Positions 42,452 to 51,181 of a stretch of DNA of 64,000 bases are shown in pieces. The notes beneath the pieces were generated by a model. The model ran no database searches, was not told where the DNA came from, and saw nothing but the letters and a program-made list of their open reading frames with translations. The stretch is taken from NCBI RefSeq assembly GCF_044987625.1, contig NZ_JBJDSB010000002.1, forward strand, positions 1,054,001 through 1,118,000. The letters run 5' to 3'. Each line of letters starts with the position of its first letter. The stretch's first letter is position 1. Origin of the DNA: Desulfobaculum sp044987625. Its GTDB lineage: Bacteria; Desulfobacterota; Desulfovibrionia; Desulfovibrionales; Desulfovibrionaceae. The translations under genes and the position numbers were made by a program.

Positions 42452-43597
42452 ATGAAATCCCAATACCTCGGCGCCACGTGCATCGTGGCGGGGACCTCCA
42501 TTGGCGCGGGCATGCTCGGACTCCCCATGAGCATTGGCTGTCTCGGCTTTACCATGGGCAGTTTGGCGCTCTTTCTGGTCTGGATTATTGCCACGTATGC
42601 CGGACTGCTCCTGCTGGAGATCAACCTCGACTTTGGCAAAGGCGTGCACCTGAATTACATGTCCTACGCCGTGCTCGGCAGGCCCGGTCAGATTATCACC
42701 ACCATCAGCGTGCTGTTTTTGCTCTACTGTCTGCTGGTGGCGTACATCACCGGCATGGGCAGCCTTATCTCCGGCAATACCAGCCTCAGTCAGCCTGTGG
42801 CGTCCATCCTCTTCACGGTCATAAGCGCCATTGTCTTTTACGCCGGAACAAAGGCTATCCTTTCCATCAACAACGTGCTGTTCATTTCCATGATTATTTC
42901 CATGCTGCTCAGCTTCACCTGCCTGGGCACCACGCTTGATTTTTCCAACCTCAGGCTTGGCAATGCGGACCAACGGATCTTTCTCCTTGCCATTCCTGTG
43001 CTGTTCACCTCCTTTGGATTCCAGACGTCCATCCCCAGCGTGGTGAACATTGTGGGAGCCAAGAAGAAGCCCCTTGTCATCATCATTACCCTTGGCAGCA
43101 CCCTGCCGCTGGTGTGCTACTTGGCGTGGCTTATGGTCTCCCTCGGCGGCGTCACCCCGGATGCGCTGGCCGGCCTGAGCAACGTGGACCAACTTATCGG
43201 CATTCTCGGTCAAGGTACGCCGTGGATACAGAATGTCCTCTCCCTCTTCGCCCTTGTTGCCCTGCTGACCTCGTTCATCGGTGTATCCCTCAGCCTCTTT
43301 GACTTTGTGGCCGAGACCTTCCACCGCAAGAACGACCGCGTCGGCCGCGCCGGAACCAGCGCGATGATTTTCATCCCCACGCTCTGCGCGTCCCTGCTCG
43401 CTCCGGATGGATTCATCGGCGCGCTGGCACACGCAGGAACCGCACTCAGCGTCATCGCCATTCTTCTTCCCTGTGTCATGGCTTGGAAGATGCGCGTCAA
43501 CGCCGAAGACAAAGTCTTCCAAGTCGCCGGCGGCCGCCCCGCTCTCGTCCTGAGCTTCCTGTGTGGCATCCTGATCATTACTGCCAACTACCTGTAG
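42452..43597 (+). CDS. Aromatic amino-acid permease (HAAAP family, TyrP/Mtr-like)
   Basis: 381 residues, about eleven transmembrane helices. The N-terminal GTSIGAGMLGLPM motif and the following LVWIIATYAGLLLLEINL segment are characteristic of hydroxy/aromatic amino-acid permeases (TyrP, Mtr, TnaB); FGFQTSIPSVVNIVG-type and KAILSINNVLFISM segments also fit. It is a proton-coupled importer of Tyr, Trp or Phe in the inner membrane. It is the final gene of the operon and lies 207 bases after the dehydrogenase. A strong terminator follows. Confidence 0.9.
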   Translation: MKSQYLGATCIVAGTSIGAGMLGLPMSIGCLGFTMGSLALFLVWIIATYAGLLLLEINLDFGKGVHLNYMSYAVLGRPGQIITTISVLFLLYCLLVAYITGMGSLISGNTSLSQPVASILFTVISAIVFYAGTKAILSINNVLFISMIISMLLSFTCLGTTLDFSNLRLGNADQRIFLLAIPVLFTSFGFQTSIPSVVNIVGAKKKPLVIIITLGSTLPLVCYLAWLMVSLGGVTPDALAGLSNVDQLIGILGQGTPWIQNVLSLFALVALLTSFIGVSLSLFDFVAETFHRKNDRVGRAGTSAMIFIPTLCASLLAPDGFIGALAHAGTALSVIAILLPCVMAWKMRVNAEDKVFQVAGGRPALVLSFLCGILIITANYL

Positions 43598-43622
43598 CAC
43601 ACAGACCATAGCGGCCACCGGC

Positions 43623-43664
43623 AAAAGGGCCCCCTCCCACCGTGACGGGAGGGGGCCCTTTTCA
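43623..43664. terminator. Strong bidirectional terminator after the permease gene
   Basis: Perfect 16-bp stem AAAAGGGCCCCCTCCC (43623-43638) with its complement at 43647-43662. T follows on the + strand (TTTTCATT) and, in the other direction, on the - strand too. Confidence 0.9.
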
Positions 43665-43788
43665 TTGCGGGGCGCATGGGGTGCTGGCGCGGGCCTTTGT
43701 GGCGTCAGCATGTGACGCAACACATCTGAAAGGTGTTCAAAAGCAGCCCCCGCACCCTGCTTAAGGCGTGCTCTTCCCTTCCTCGGCC

Positions 43789-44817
43789 TTACGGCTCAAA
43801 GGACCGCACACGGCCCACAAAGCGCCCAAGAAAGGCGTCATGGTCAGCACTGGTGACAGCGTGCACAGCCGGGCCGTTGTCCAAGTCTGTAAGGAAGGTT
43901 GCGTCAGGGCGCAGAAGGCGGGCTTCGTCGATATGCATGGTGCGCGTGGTGAACAGGTCGGGCCAGAGGACAACGGCGAGGGCGAGGGGGTCGTGCATGT
44001 GCATACCGCTCAGGCCGCGCACATCGTGGCTCCAGCGCATCCACGGCTCGGCGGCGCGTCGCAAAAAGCGCACAAGGGGGTCCACGCCGTCCCGCCATGG
44101 CTCCAAAGCGCTGGGGGGCATGACGCACTGCATGGTGACATTGCCGGGCACAATGGTCACAGGAATGCCGGAGGCAAAGACCAACTGCGACGCCTCGGGA
44201 TCGTACAGCGGATTAAAGCGCAACACATCGCGCCAGACCCCGGCGGGGATGTCGGGTGTGGAGTCTTCCCAGCCCGCCTCGCCTTCCGGGCTAGGCCACG
44301 CACCACCCATATGCACAACTCCCGCCACCTGCGAAACGAGTTCCGGCTCCTGCTCAATGGCAAGGGCAAGATTCGTCAGCGATCCGGTGGCGACGATAAC
44401 GAGCGTTCCGGGGTGCCGCCGCGCGGCTTCAATAATGCAGGCGGTGGCGGAATCCTCGGGCGGAACAACTGACGGGGCGGGAATGGGCGGCACGTTTTCC
44501 CACAGGAGCGAGGCCGCCGCATCGCGCTTGCTGTCCAGATACTGAAAATGCCGCGTCCTGTCGCGGCGAAGCGGCGCATCCGTGCCAAGGCCCTGCGGTA
44601 CGGCCTCGCGCCGGGCTAGATGCAGCATGTAGCGCGTTGCGGCGTAGGACTCGGCTGCGCGGCAGTTTCCGGCGCACGCCGTACAGGCCACAAGCTCAAG
44701 CTCCGGCGAAGCAAGCGCCAGCCCAAGGGCCAGCGCATCATCCACATCCGCGGCTGGGATGCCGCACGCATTGTCCATATCGAGCAGTAGAGGGATAGGC
44801 ATGGGTCCTTGTACCAT
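43789..44817 (-). CDS. Inosine-uridine-preferring nucleoside hydrolase
   Basis: 342 residues (or 337 from the ATG at 44802, which has AAGGA close by). The family hydrolyses the N-glycosidic bond of nucleosides. Marks are LLLDMDNA ... ADVDDALALGLALAS (Asp cluster for Ca2+ and ribose), VIVATGSLTNLALAIEQ, VVHMGGA, FNPLYDPEAS(Q), and HMHDPLALAVVL with the proton-relay His. In the usual enzyme the DxD and DD Asps are joined by a short DTDPGIDDA motif; here about seven more residues (NACGIPA) lie between them, so the active-site loop is longer. Stands alone. Confidence 0.86.
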   Translation of the reverse strand: MVQGPMPIPLLLDMDNACGIPAADVDDALALGLALASPELELVACTACAGNCRAAESYAATRYMLHLARREAVPQGLGTDAPLRRDRTRHFQYLDSKRDAAASLLWENVPPIPAPSVVPPEDSATACIIEAARRHPGTLVIVATGSLTNLALAIEQEPELVSQVAGVVHMGGAWPSPEGEAGWEDSTPDIPAGVWRDVLRFNPLYDPEASQLVFASGIPVTIVPGNVTMQCVMPPSALEPWRDGVDPLVRFLRRAAEPWMRWSHDVRGLSGMHMHDPLALAVVLWPDLFTTRTMHIDEARLLRPDATFLTDLDNGPAVHAVTSADHDAFLGRFVGRVRSFEP

Positions 44818-45030
44818 GGACCCCGCCCGCTGAAAACATTGAACAACCCCAGCAAAGCGCGCGGCAAGCGAACAGCGCGGAAAAAGACGCCGCCCTCACA
44901 ATAGCGCGCCCAAGACACCCCCCGGGAAGGACACGCAGGTTTCGTGGGACTCTGGCCCCGCGCCGGGGGAAAGCCGCCATACACGGGAAAAACAGAGGAA
45001 GGAAGCAGGGAAAGGCACGCTCGCGGCGGA

Positions 45031-48000
45031 TTACACGTCGCTCGTCTCCTGCATGAGGTACATTTCGATGGATGACAGGACGGTCTGGAGCGCCTGCCGG
45101 AAGGCTTCCACTTTCTCGGTCATCTCTGCCGTGCGCTGCTCGCGGAAGCACATCTCGGTCTGGTAGGACGCATCCTGCAAGCCATGCGCGCCAATGTTTC
45201 CGGCCACACTTTTAAGGCTGTGGGCAAGGGCGGCTGCGCCCTCATAGTCGCCCTCGGCATGCTTGGCGGCAATGTCGTCCGCCATACCTGCGTACTGCTC
45301 ACAGAAGGACCCGAGCATGTCTTGGTACAGCGTATTATTCCCCATGAAATGGATAAGCCCGCTCGGGACATCAAGGTCCGGAAGCGTCTCCATGGCGGGG
45401 GTGGAGAGGATGGCTTCCTCCTGGTCGCCTTCGCCAAGGGTGGAGTCGATAGTCATGGCTTGGCGAAGCTCTTGGTCTTCAAACGTATTGCTGCCATTAC
45501 TCATTTCCGTAGGCATTTCGCGGCTCCCCCACCCTGCCCAATAGGCAATGAGGTCATACAACTCCTGCGGAATAACCGGCTTGGAGATATGCGCCACCAT
45601 CCCGGCGGCAAGGCTCTTTTCCCTGTCGCCACGCATGGCGTGCGCCGTCATGGCTATGATGGGCACGTCTCCCCGCTTGTCCGGCAAGGCAGAAATGCGC
45701 CGTGTGGCCTCGTAGCCATCCATCTCCGGCATCTGAATATCCATAAGGATGATGTCGAATTCCCGCGTTGAGGCGTACTCCACGGCCTGTACGCCGTTGC
45801 CCGCCTCCTCCACGACAATGCCGACGGATGTCAGCAATTCACGCGCGAGGTCGCGGTTGAACTCGTTGTCCTCCACCAGCAGAACCCGCACGCCCTTGAG
45901 GGTCTCCACTTCGCTCGGTGCATGCGTCTGATGCGCTTGTGGCTCCTCTCCTTCGCGGAGTTCCTTGCCAAAAGCCTGCAGGGTTACGTCATACAACAGT
46001 GAAGGCGTCGCGGGTTTGAGCAACAATCCGCCAAGGTCCATGTCCTCAATCTGTCGGGCAACCTCTTCCCGGCCATACGCGGTCATAATGATGATGACCG
46101 GGATTTTGGGCAATTTTAAATCGTTCCGGATATGCACCGCGACTTCCAATCCATCCATCTCCGGCATTTGCCAATCGACAATGGCAAGGTCAAAGGGATG
46201 GTCTACCGATGCACGCAGAAGCTCCAGCGCCTCCGGGCCGGACGTCGCGGTCTTTACCTGAAACGACAGGGACTCAAGGCAATTTTTGATGTAGGCGCAG
46301 CTGGTGAGGCTGTCGTCCACCACAAGCACATGCAGGTTGCGCAGGTCCTTGGGCATTGCAAGGTCATCAACGATGCTCCTCTTGCCGCTATGGAATGCCG
46401 CACTAAAGGCAAAAGTACTCCCATGGCCGGGTGTGCTGTTGACGGTGATTTCGCCGCCCATCATATCAACGAGCGCCCGCGAGATGGACAGCCCCAGGCC
46501 GCTGCCGCCATAGCGGCGCGTGGTGGAGATATCCGACTGCAAAAACGGTTCAAACACTTGCTGAATCTGCGCCTTATCCATGCCGATGCCCGTATCGCGC
46601 ACGGTAAAACGAATCCATACCCGGTCGCCCTCGCGCCTTTCCGTGTCCACCTGAATGCAAATCTCGCCACGCTTGGTGAACTTCACCGCGTTGCCGACAA
46701 GATTTTGGAGCACCTGCCCAAGGCGGAGCGGGTCGCCCTGCAAGTTATCCGGCACATCCGGCGAGATGGCCATGACGAACTCCAGCCCCTTGCGCTGGGC
46801 GGAAAAAGCCGTCACGTCCGCAAGCTGGTCCATAACGCTTTGCAGGCTGAACGGGATGTCCTCCAATTCCAGACTGCCGGACTCAATACGCGAAAAGTCC
46901 AAAATGTCGCCAATGACGCCAAGCAGCGTGCGTGAGGCCGACTCGGCTTTTTCCAGATACTGCTTTTGACGCGGGGTGAGCTTGGTTTTGCGGCACAGAT
47001 GAATCATGCCGACAATGGCGTTCATGGGCGTGCGGATTTCGTGACTCATGTTAGCGAGGAAGGCACTCTTGGCCTGGTTTGCGCTTTCGGCCGCGTCGCA
47101 GGTTTCCTGCAGGGAGAGTTCGGTATTCTTGCGGTCCGTGATGTCTATGGCCATGCCGAGCATCCGGTCCGGTTCGCCGTCATCATCGCGATACACAGTC
47201 CCGGTCACGGCTATCCACCGCACGTCGCCATCGGGACGCACGATGCGGTAATCGAGGTTATACTTGCTTTCACCCCGCAGGGCGGCGTCCAAAGCCTCCC
47301 GCACCCGCTCCTTATCCGCGGGGTGGATGGCGTCCAGAAAAACCTGAAACGGCAGCGACTCGCCCTCTGGCCCCATACCAAAAATCTTATAGACAACATC
47401 GCACCATTCCAGCCGCTCTTCTTTGATGTGCCACTCCCAGCCGCCAACGCCCGCAAGCATCTGCACCTTGCTCAGGCGCGATGTCAGGCCCTGCTCTTCG
47501 CACTGCTCGACCTCTGCATGCGCTTCGGCCTGTTCGTTGACGACAACGGTCATCCCGGCGAACTTCCCGGAAACATCGGCCATGGCACTCATGGAGAGGA
47601 GCAGCGTCCGAGGGGAATCATGAACGACAGCCTCGCGGCGCGAGACGGAATACTGCTTCCCCTCTTTCAGGAACTCTTGCACATCGGGCGCTATCCACGG
47701 CAGCACATCGGCGCAGGGTTGCCCCAGCACCTCCGCACCGGGCCCAACACTCTGCCCATTGCCGTTCGCGGCGTCCGACAGCAGGTAATACAAACCTCCG
47801 CTTGCAGCGGGAAATCCCAAAAAACTCAGCCCCGCCCTGTTCACGTTGCGAACGCAGCATGCATCGTCCAACACGAACACCGGCAGGGCGACGCTTTCAA
47901 ACAAGGTAAGGTACAGGTTCTTTTCGTTGGTCATCTGCCGCATGCGCTCCTGCAGGGCGCGCATGCGTTCCTCGTCGCCCGTTTTGGCCCATTCAACGGC

Positions 48001-48411
48001 AAGGGCCAGCTCAAACCGGTCGAACGTGCGCAGGATGTAGCTGGACCATGGCTGGACCTTGTTCTCATCCCCCTTTTCCATCACCAAATCGAGGTAACTT
48101 TGGCGGTAATACTTAAGAAGCCCCAAGAACATGCCAAGGTCTATCCCGCGTTCACGATGACGGCGGGCCTCCAGAATACCGAAAGCCGCAACGGGGTCCT
48201 CCTCGTAATTTTCGGACGAATCAAATTCAAACAGTGAAGGATCCTTGGCGTAGGCTTCGGTTATAGACGACGTCAGCCCCGAAATAGAAAGCCGCCATGC
48301 CTCCGGCAGTGTGGAGGTATAGCGGGTATAGTCGTGTTCTTTGGCGTAATGGAGTATCCGGTCCATCAGCCAGTCTTCGTTGGATACGAGGAGGGTGTCG
48401 AGTCCCGTCAT
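45031..48411 (-). CDS. Hybrid sensor histidine kinase (PAS-HisKA-HATPase-REC-REC-Hpt)
   Basis: 1126 residues, no transmembrane helix seen. A ~150-residue all-helical N-terminal input domain of unknown type; a PAS-like domain (about 170-285); a PAS-3 domain (about 325-430, GGWEWHIKEERLEW); HisKA with FLANMSHEIRTPMNAI; HATPase (NLVGNAVKFTKRG; DTGIGM; GSGLGLSIS); two receiver domains with LAIVDWQMPEMDG and IILMDIQMPEMDG; and a C-terminal Hpt domain with AHSLKSVAGNIGA. All phospho-relay residues are present, so His-Asp-His transfer to a separate regulator is likely. No output partner is adjacent. AAGGGA lies before the ATG. Confidence 0.93.
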   Translation of the reverse strand: MTGLDTLLVSNEDWLMDRILHYAKEHDYTRYTSTLPEAWRLSISGLTSSITEAYAKDPSLFEFDSSENYEEDPVAAFGILEARRHRERGIDLGMFLGLLKYYRQSYLDLVMEKGDENKVQPWSSYILRTFDRFELALAVEWAKTGDEERMRALQERMRQMTNEKNLYLTLFESVALPVFVLDDACCVRNVNRAGLSFLGFPAASGGLYYLLSDAANGNGQSVGPGAEVLGQPCADVLPWIAPDVQEFLKEGKQYSVSRREAVVHDSPRTLLLSMSAMADVSGKFAGMTVVVNEQAEAHAEVEQCEEQGLTSRLSKVQMLAGVGGWEWHIKEERLEWCDVVYKIFGMGPEGESLPFQVFLDAIHPADKERVREALDAALRGESKYNLDYRIVRPDGDVRWIAVTGTVYRDDDGEPDRMLGMAIDITDRKNTELSLQETCDAAESANQAKSAFLANMSHEIRTPMNAIVGMIHLCRKTKLTPRQKQYLEKAESASRTLLGVIGDILDFSRIESGSLELEDIPFSLQSVMDQLADVTAFSAQRKGLEFVMAISPDVPDNLQGDPLRLGQVLQNLVGNAVKFTKRGEICIQVDTERREGDRVWIRFTVRDTGIGMDKAQIQQVFEPFLQSDISTTRRYGGSGLGLSISRALVDMMGGEITVNSTPGHGSTFAFSAAFHSGKRSIVDDLAMPKDLRNLHVLVVDDSLTSCAYIKNCLESLSFQVKTATSGPEALELLRASVDHPFDLAIVDWQMPEMDGLEVAVHIRNDLKLPKIPVIIIMTAYGREEVARQIEDMDLGGLLLKPATPSLLYDVTLQAFGKELREGEEPQAHQTHAPSEVETLKGVRVLLVEDNEFNRDLARELLTSVGIVVEEAGNGVQAVEYASTREFDIILMDIQMPEMDGYEATRRISALPDKRGDVPIIAMTAHAMRGDREKSLAAGMVAHISKPVIPQELYDLIAYWAGWGSREMPTEMSNGSNTFEDQELRQAMTIDSTLGEGDQEEAILSTPAMETLPDLDVPSGLIHFMGNNTLYQDMLGSFCEQYAGMADDIAAKHAEGDYEGAAALAHSLKSVAGNIGAHGLQDASYQTEMCFREQRTAEMTEKVEAFRQALQTVLSSIEMYLMQETSDV

Positions 48412-48680
48412 CCTGTGCGTCCCTTAGGGCAATCGAACTTGCCCGTGCGTGTTGCGAGCAATTGCAAACGGGGCGGAGACCAGTATCTGCCGCGCCAAGA
48501 ATTGCGTCACCCCGAAATGCAAACATTACAGGGAGGGCAATGTTGCGAGTGTAATATAAATGAAACGATTATGCCAATGCGATATCCACAGAACGAAGCA
48601 GTGGATAAAATGCGAAAATGACAACAAATTTATACTGTTGCAGCGAAATGAAAGACAGGAAGAAAAGGGAAAGGAAGAAA
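48412..48680. other. Gene-free region upstream of the hybrid kinase
   Basis: AT-rich toward 48540-48680. Several GCAAT/ATTGC pieces occur near 48455-48550, and no supported gene or clear promoter is seen. Confidence 0.4.
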
Positions 48681-48753
48681 TATATAAAACGCTCCGACCC
48701 GGGGAATGCGTTGCAGTATCGCACAGAGGGGTTAAGGGGATCGGGCCGGAGCG
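48681..48753 (-). terminator. Probable terminator of the AEC transporter gene
   Basis: CGGGCCGGAGCG (48742-48753) pairs with CGCTCCGACCCG (48690-48701) with one mismatch and a 40-base loop; on the - strand TTTTATATA follows. It lies 35 bases past the stop. Confidence 0.6.
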
Positions 48754-48787
48754 GTTTTATCGAGAAAAGATTGCGTCGGGACAGGTG

Positions 48788-49747
48788 TTAGCCGATGGCG
48801 ACTCCCATGCCTTCAGCGACCAAAAGCGTCAGCGCAAAGGCCGGAACATACAGGAGCATGGACACCAAAACCGTGGCGGAAGTCTCCATCTCGCACGTCT
48901 CATACACCTGAGACAAAATGCAGGCCACAGCCGCCGTCGGCATGCCTGCCAGCAGGACGCCCATGACGAGCAACTCGCCGCTCACGTCGAAGAGGAGCAA
49001 AAAGCCAAGGGCCAGCAATGGCTGGACAATGATTTTCACCACATTCACGGACAGCACGCTGCCAAGGCGCAGGTTGCGCTCCAGCCGCGCCATCAGCATG
49101 CCCACGGCAAACAGCGCGCACGGCACGGACGCCATGCCGAAGCTCTTCAGCCCCTGCGCGGCATAGTCCGGCATGCCAAGGTCAAAGTATGACGCCGCCA
49201 CACCGCAAAACGATGCGAGAATGATAGGCGTTTTGACCATGGTACACACCACCTGCCCTGCAATGGACAGTGTGTTCCTGCGGCCACCAGCACGGTGGAA
49301 CTCAAACTCCGCCACAACAATCATGACAATGAGCGTTGGCAGCAAAACACCAAGCGTGCTGGTAACAAACGCCGTCCTGCTGCCATGAAAGAGCGACAGC
49401 ATGATGGGAAAGCCAAGGTACCCGCAGTTGGGGAAGCTGGCAGACGTGGAGCGCAGGCAACTGATGGTGCGGTGCGTTTTGAAAAAGAGCGACGAAACAA
49501 AAAACATCAGCACATAGGAGGCAAACATCGCCAGCGTGAATCCGGCAATAAACCGGAACTGGAATATTTCCTCAATGGGCGTGGTGGCCAATGAAACAAA
49601 CATCAGCGCAGGCAAGGAAAAATAATAGACAAAATCGTTCAGCGCCGTGGCGCTGCCCTCGCCCAGAATGCCCCTACGCTGTGCGTACCACCCGGCAATA
49701 ATCATTGCGAACAGCGGCAACAGTGAAGCGACAACAATATGAAACAT
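48788..49747 (-). CDS. AEC-family (auxin efflux carrier-like) transporter
   Basis: 319 residues, about ten hydrophobic helices. Marks of the AEC family: LNDFVYYFSLPALMFVSLAT near the N-terminus, STSASFPNCGYLGFPIM (the first conserved N-x-G crossing), and MGVLLAGMPTAAVACILSQVYE (second half). Bacterial members export malate, amino acids or other organic anions in the inner membrane; the substrate is unknown. It follows GAGAGG and a spacer. Alone on the strand; the CULT-protein gene lies 540 bases upstream with two palindromes between. Confidence 0.88.
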   Translation of the reverse strand: MFHIVVASLLPLFAMIIAGWYAQRRGILGEGSATALNDFVYYFSLPALMFVSLATTPIEEIFQFRFIAGFTLAMFASYVLMFFVSSLFFKTHRTISCLRSTSASFPNCGYLGFPIMLSLFHGSRTAFVTSTLGVLLPTLIVMIVVAEFEFHRAGGRRNTLSIAGQVVCTMVKTPIILASFCGVAASYFDLGMPDYAAQGLKSFGMASVPCALFAVGMLMARLERNLRLGSVLSVNVVKIIVQPLLALGFLLLFDVSGELLVMGVLLAGMPTAAVACILSQVYETCEMETSATVLVSMLLYVPAFALTLLVAEGMGVAIG

Positions 49748-50028
49748 GCTAAAATACCTCTCGGAGGCGCTCTGCGCCCCATCTCATGAAACGTTATTCT
49801 TCCCGGCTTGGACAAACCAAACACCGGGGGTGTGGCGATACTCTCGCGCGTCGTGCTTCATGGTGGCTCGGAGGCATGCCTGCGAGTCGTCTCCCGGACT
49901 CTCCCGCCCGCGCCTGTGCAGGCGCTGTGGAGGGCGTATTCCGGGCAACTTCACGTGTGGGGGCGGTGGATGCTGTCACATTCTTGCCCTCATCGCGCTC
50001 TGTGTCCTGCGGACGCGCTTTGAGGTCC
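49748..50028. other. Gene-free stretch upstream of the AEC gene
   Basis: Short open frames on both strands lack ribosome sites and homologous features. Nothing supported besides the palindromes that follow at 50029-50098. Confidence 0.4.
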
Positions 50029-50062
50029 ACGCGGACTGTTTGGTCAACCAAACAGTCCGCGT
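50029..50062. other. Perfect 15-bp hairpin/palindrome
   Basis: ACGCGGACTGTTTGG (50029-50043) and its exact complement (50048-50062) flank TCAA. No T-run on either side. Too long and exact for chance; either an operator, an mRNA structure, or a remnant of a mobile element. Confidence 0.6.
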
Positions 50063-50082
50063 GACGGAGAGCGTTAATAGAC

Positions 50083-50098
50083 CTCTCACAAGTGAGAG
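50083..50098. promoter_or_regulatory. Short palindrome, candidate operator
   Basis: CTCTCAC-AA-GTGAGAG, 7-base arms with a 2-base centre, 20 bases from the longer hairpin and upstream of the AEC gene (- strand). Confidence 0.4.
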
Positions 50099-50289
50099 TC
50101 CAGCACTTTCTCCACATTTTTTTACATTTGCCGCATCGTGAATTTTTCCACGAATCCCTTGCGGGAAACACCACAGGAAACGGCGCAACCATGCGCCTTC
50201 AGGCGTCATTCATGTGCAAAGTGGCACATGGAGATGAGGCCGCTCTTCCCGGCTTTTCTCAGCCCTATTTTCGCCCTCGCCCATGGGAT

Positions 50290-50739
50290 TTAGTCTTCCT
50301 TCTCCGCCACTTCACGAAGCGCAGTGAGGACAAGGCCATAAAAGCCACCACCGCCGCTGCCTGTATACGCCCACCCGAGGTGGCTCCCACAACTGGCGCA
50401 GCCGACATTCTGCCACGTATAACCGGGAAACCATGTAAACTCCGCACTTGCCATTCCGCCGGTAACCAGCCCCTGCGCAAAGGAAAAGCACCCTACCTCG
50501 AACACCTGTCCAAACGGATTAAAGAACACATGCTCGTGCTTGCCCTGCACCTGAATGCGCGCGCCTGCAGAGGTAATCCGCTGCCCGCACGCGCGGCACA
50601 CAATCTTGTTGCCGCCACCACCCAAGGACTCCTCCGGCCGCTCCAAAACAGCCGCGTCGTCGCCCTGCACAGGCTCATCCTCATGCAGCACCCGCCACGC
50701 ACCAGCGCCGCACCCTTTTCCACATCCACGCTGTGTCAT
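50290..50739 (-). CDS. Single-domain CULT (cereblon thalidomide-binding-like) protein
   Basis: 149 residues from the ATG at 50739 (AGGAGG lies 13 bases upstream; a TTG four codons earlier is too close). After about 42 unstructured residues comes a complete CULT domain. Zinc cysteines: CRAC (C48, C51) and CASC (C114, C117). The aromatic cage keeps all three tryptophans: FTWFPGYTW (W103, W109) and GWAY (W123), the same arrangement as in human cereblon, where they bind thalidomide and cyclic imides. FYGLVLTALRE matches the C-terminal strand and helix. Bacterial CULT proteins of this kind are known but have no settled function. No signal peptide. It could be mistaken for an MsrB or Yippee protein, which share the fold. 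Confidence 0.87.
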   Translation of the reverse strand: MTQRGCGKGCGAGAWRVLHEDEPVQGDDAAVLERPEESLGGGGNKIVCRACGQRITSAGARIQVQGKHEHVFFNPFGQVFEVGCFSFAQGLVTGGMASAEFTWFPGYTWQNVGCASCGSHLGWAYTGSGGGGFYGLVLTALREVAEKED

Positions 50740-50832
50740 ACCCGCTTCCAAACCTCCTGAACTTTCTCCACCTATACCACAAGATGGCGCCCCACGCTGG
50801 GCTTTTTCTCCCGTCGGGCTTCAAGTGCGCCA

Positions 50833-51107
50833 ACCGTGTGCTGGTGCCACACTGTTGTTACCTCCGGTGGCTTAAGGACTTCGTCCTTAAGAATCCTATG
50901 TGCGCACAGGCCGGGTGCATGCGCAATGGGCTGTCGTCACCCCTGACAACTCCCGCCCGAGCCTCGGGAGTTAACCGTGCGCCGGTGCCGCACTGTTGTT
51001 ACCTCCGGTGGCTTAAGGACTTCGTCCTTAAGAATCCTGTGTGCGCACAGGCCGGGTGCTCACGGAATGGACTGTCGTCACCCCTGACAACTCCCGCCCG
51101 AGTTCGC
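50833..51107 (+). repeat. CTTAAG-hairpin dispersed repeat, two tandem copies
   Basis: Two copies about 141 bases apart (starting 50833 and 50974). Each has CCTCCGGTGG, the perfect hairpin CTTAAGGAC-TTC-GTCCTTAAG, AATCCT, GTGCGCACAGGCCGGGTG and a tail CCCCTGACAACTCCCGCCCGAG. They match the single copy at 34216-34330. Confidence 0.8.
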
Positions 51108-51116
51108 CATGCACAA

Positions 51117-51158
51117 TAGAAAACGCCGCAAGCGTCGCGGTTGCGCGCTTGCGGCGTT
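51117..51158 (-). terminator. Terminator of the trk/ktr operon
   Basis: AACGCCGCAAGCG (51122-51134) pairs with CGCTTGCGGCGTT (51146-51158). On the - strand TTTTCTATT follows. It lies 24 bases after the ktrA-like stop. Confidence 0.8.
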
Positions 51159-51181
51159 GAGGGGCTGTTGAAGGGGCGTTG

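Noticed and set aside
50290..50751. Methionine sulfoxide reductase B or Yippee protein
   Set aside because: The same beta-tent fold and zinc CxxC pairs, but the three-Trp cage and FTWFPGYTW are those of the CULT domain, and the MsrB catalytic Cys motif is absent.
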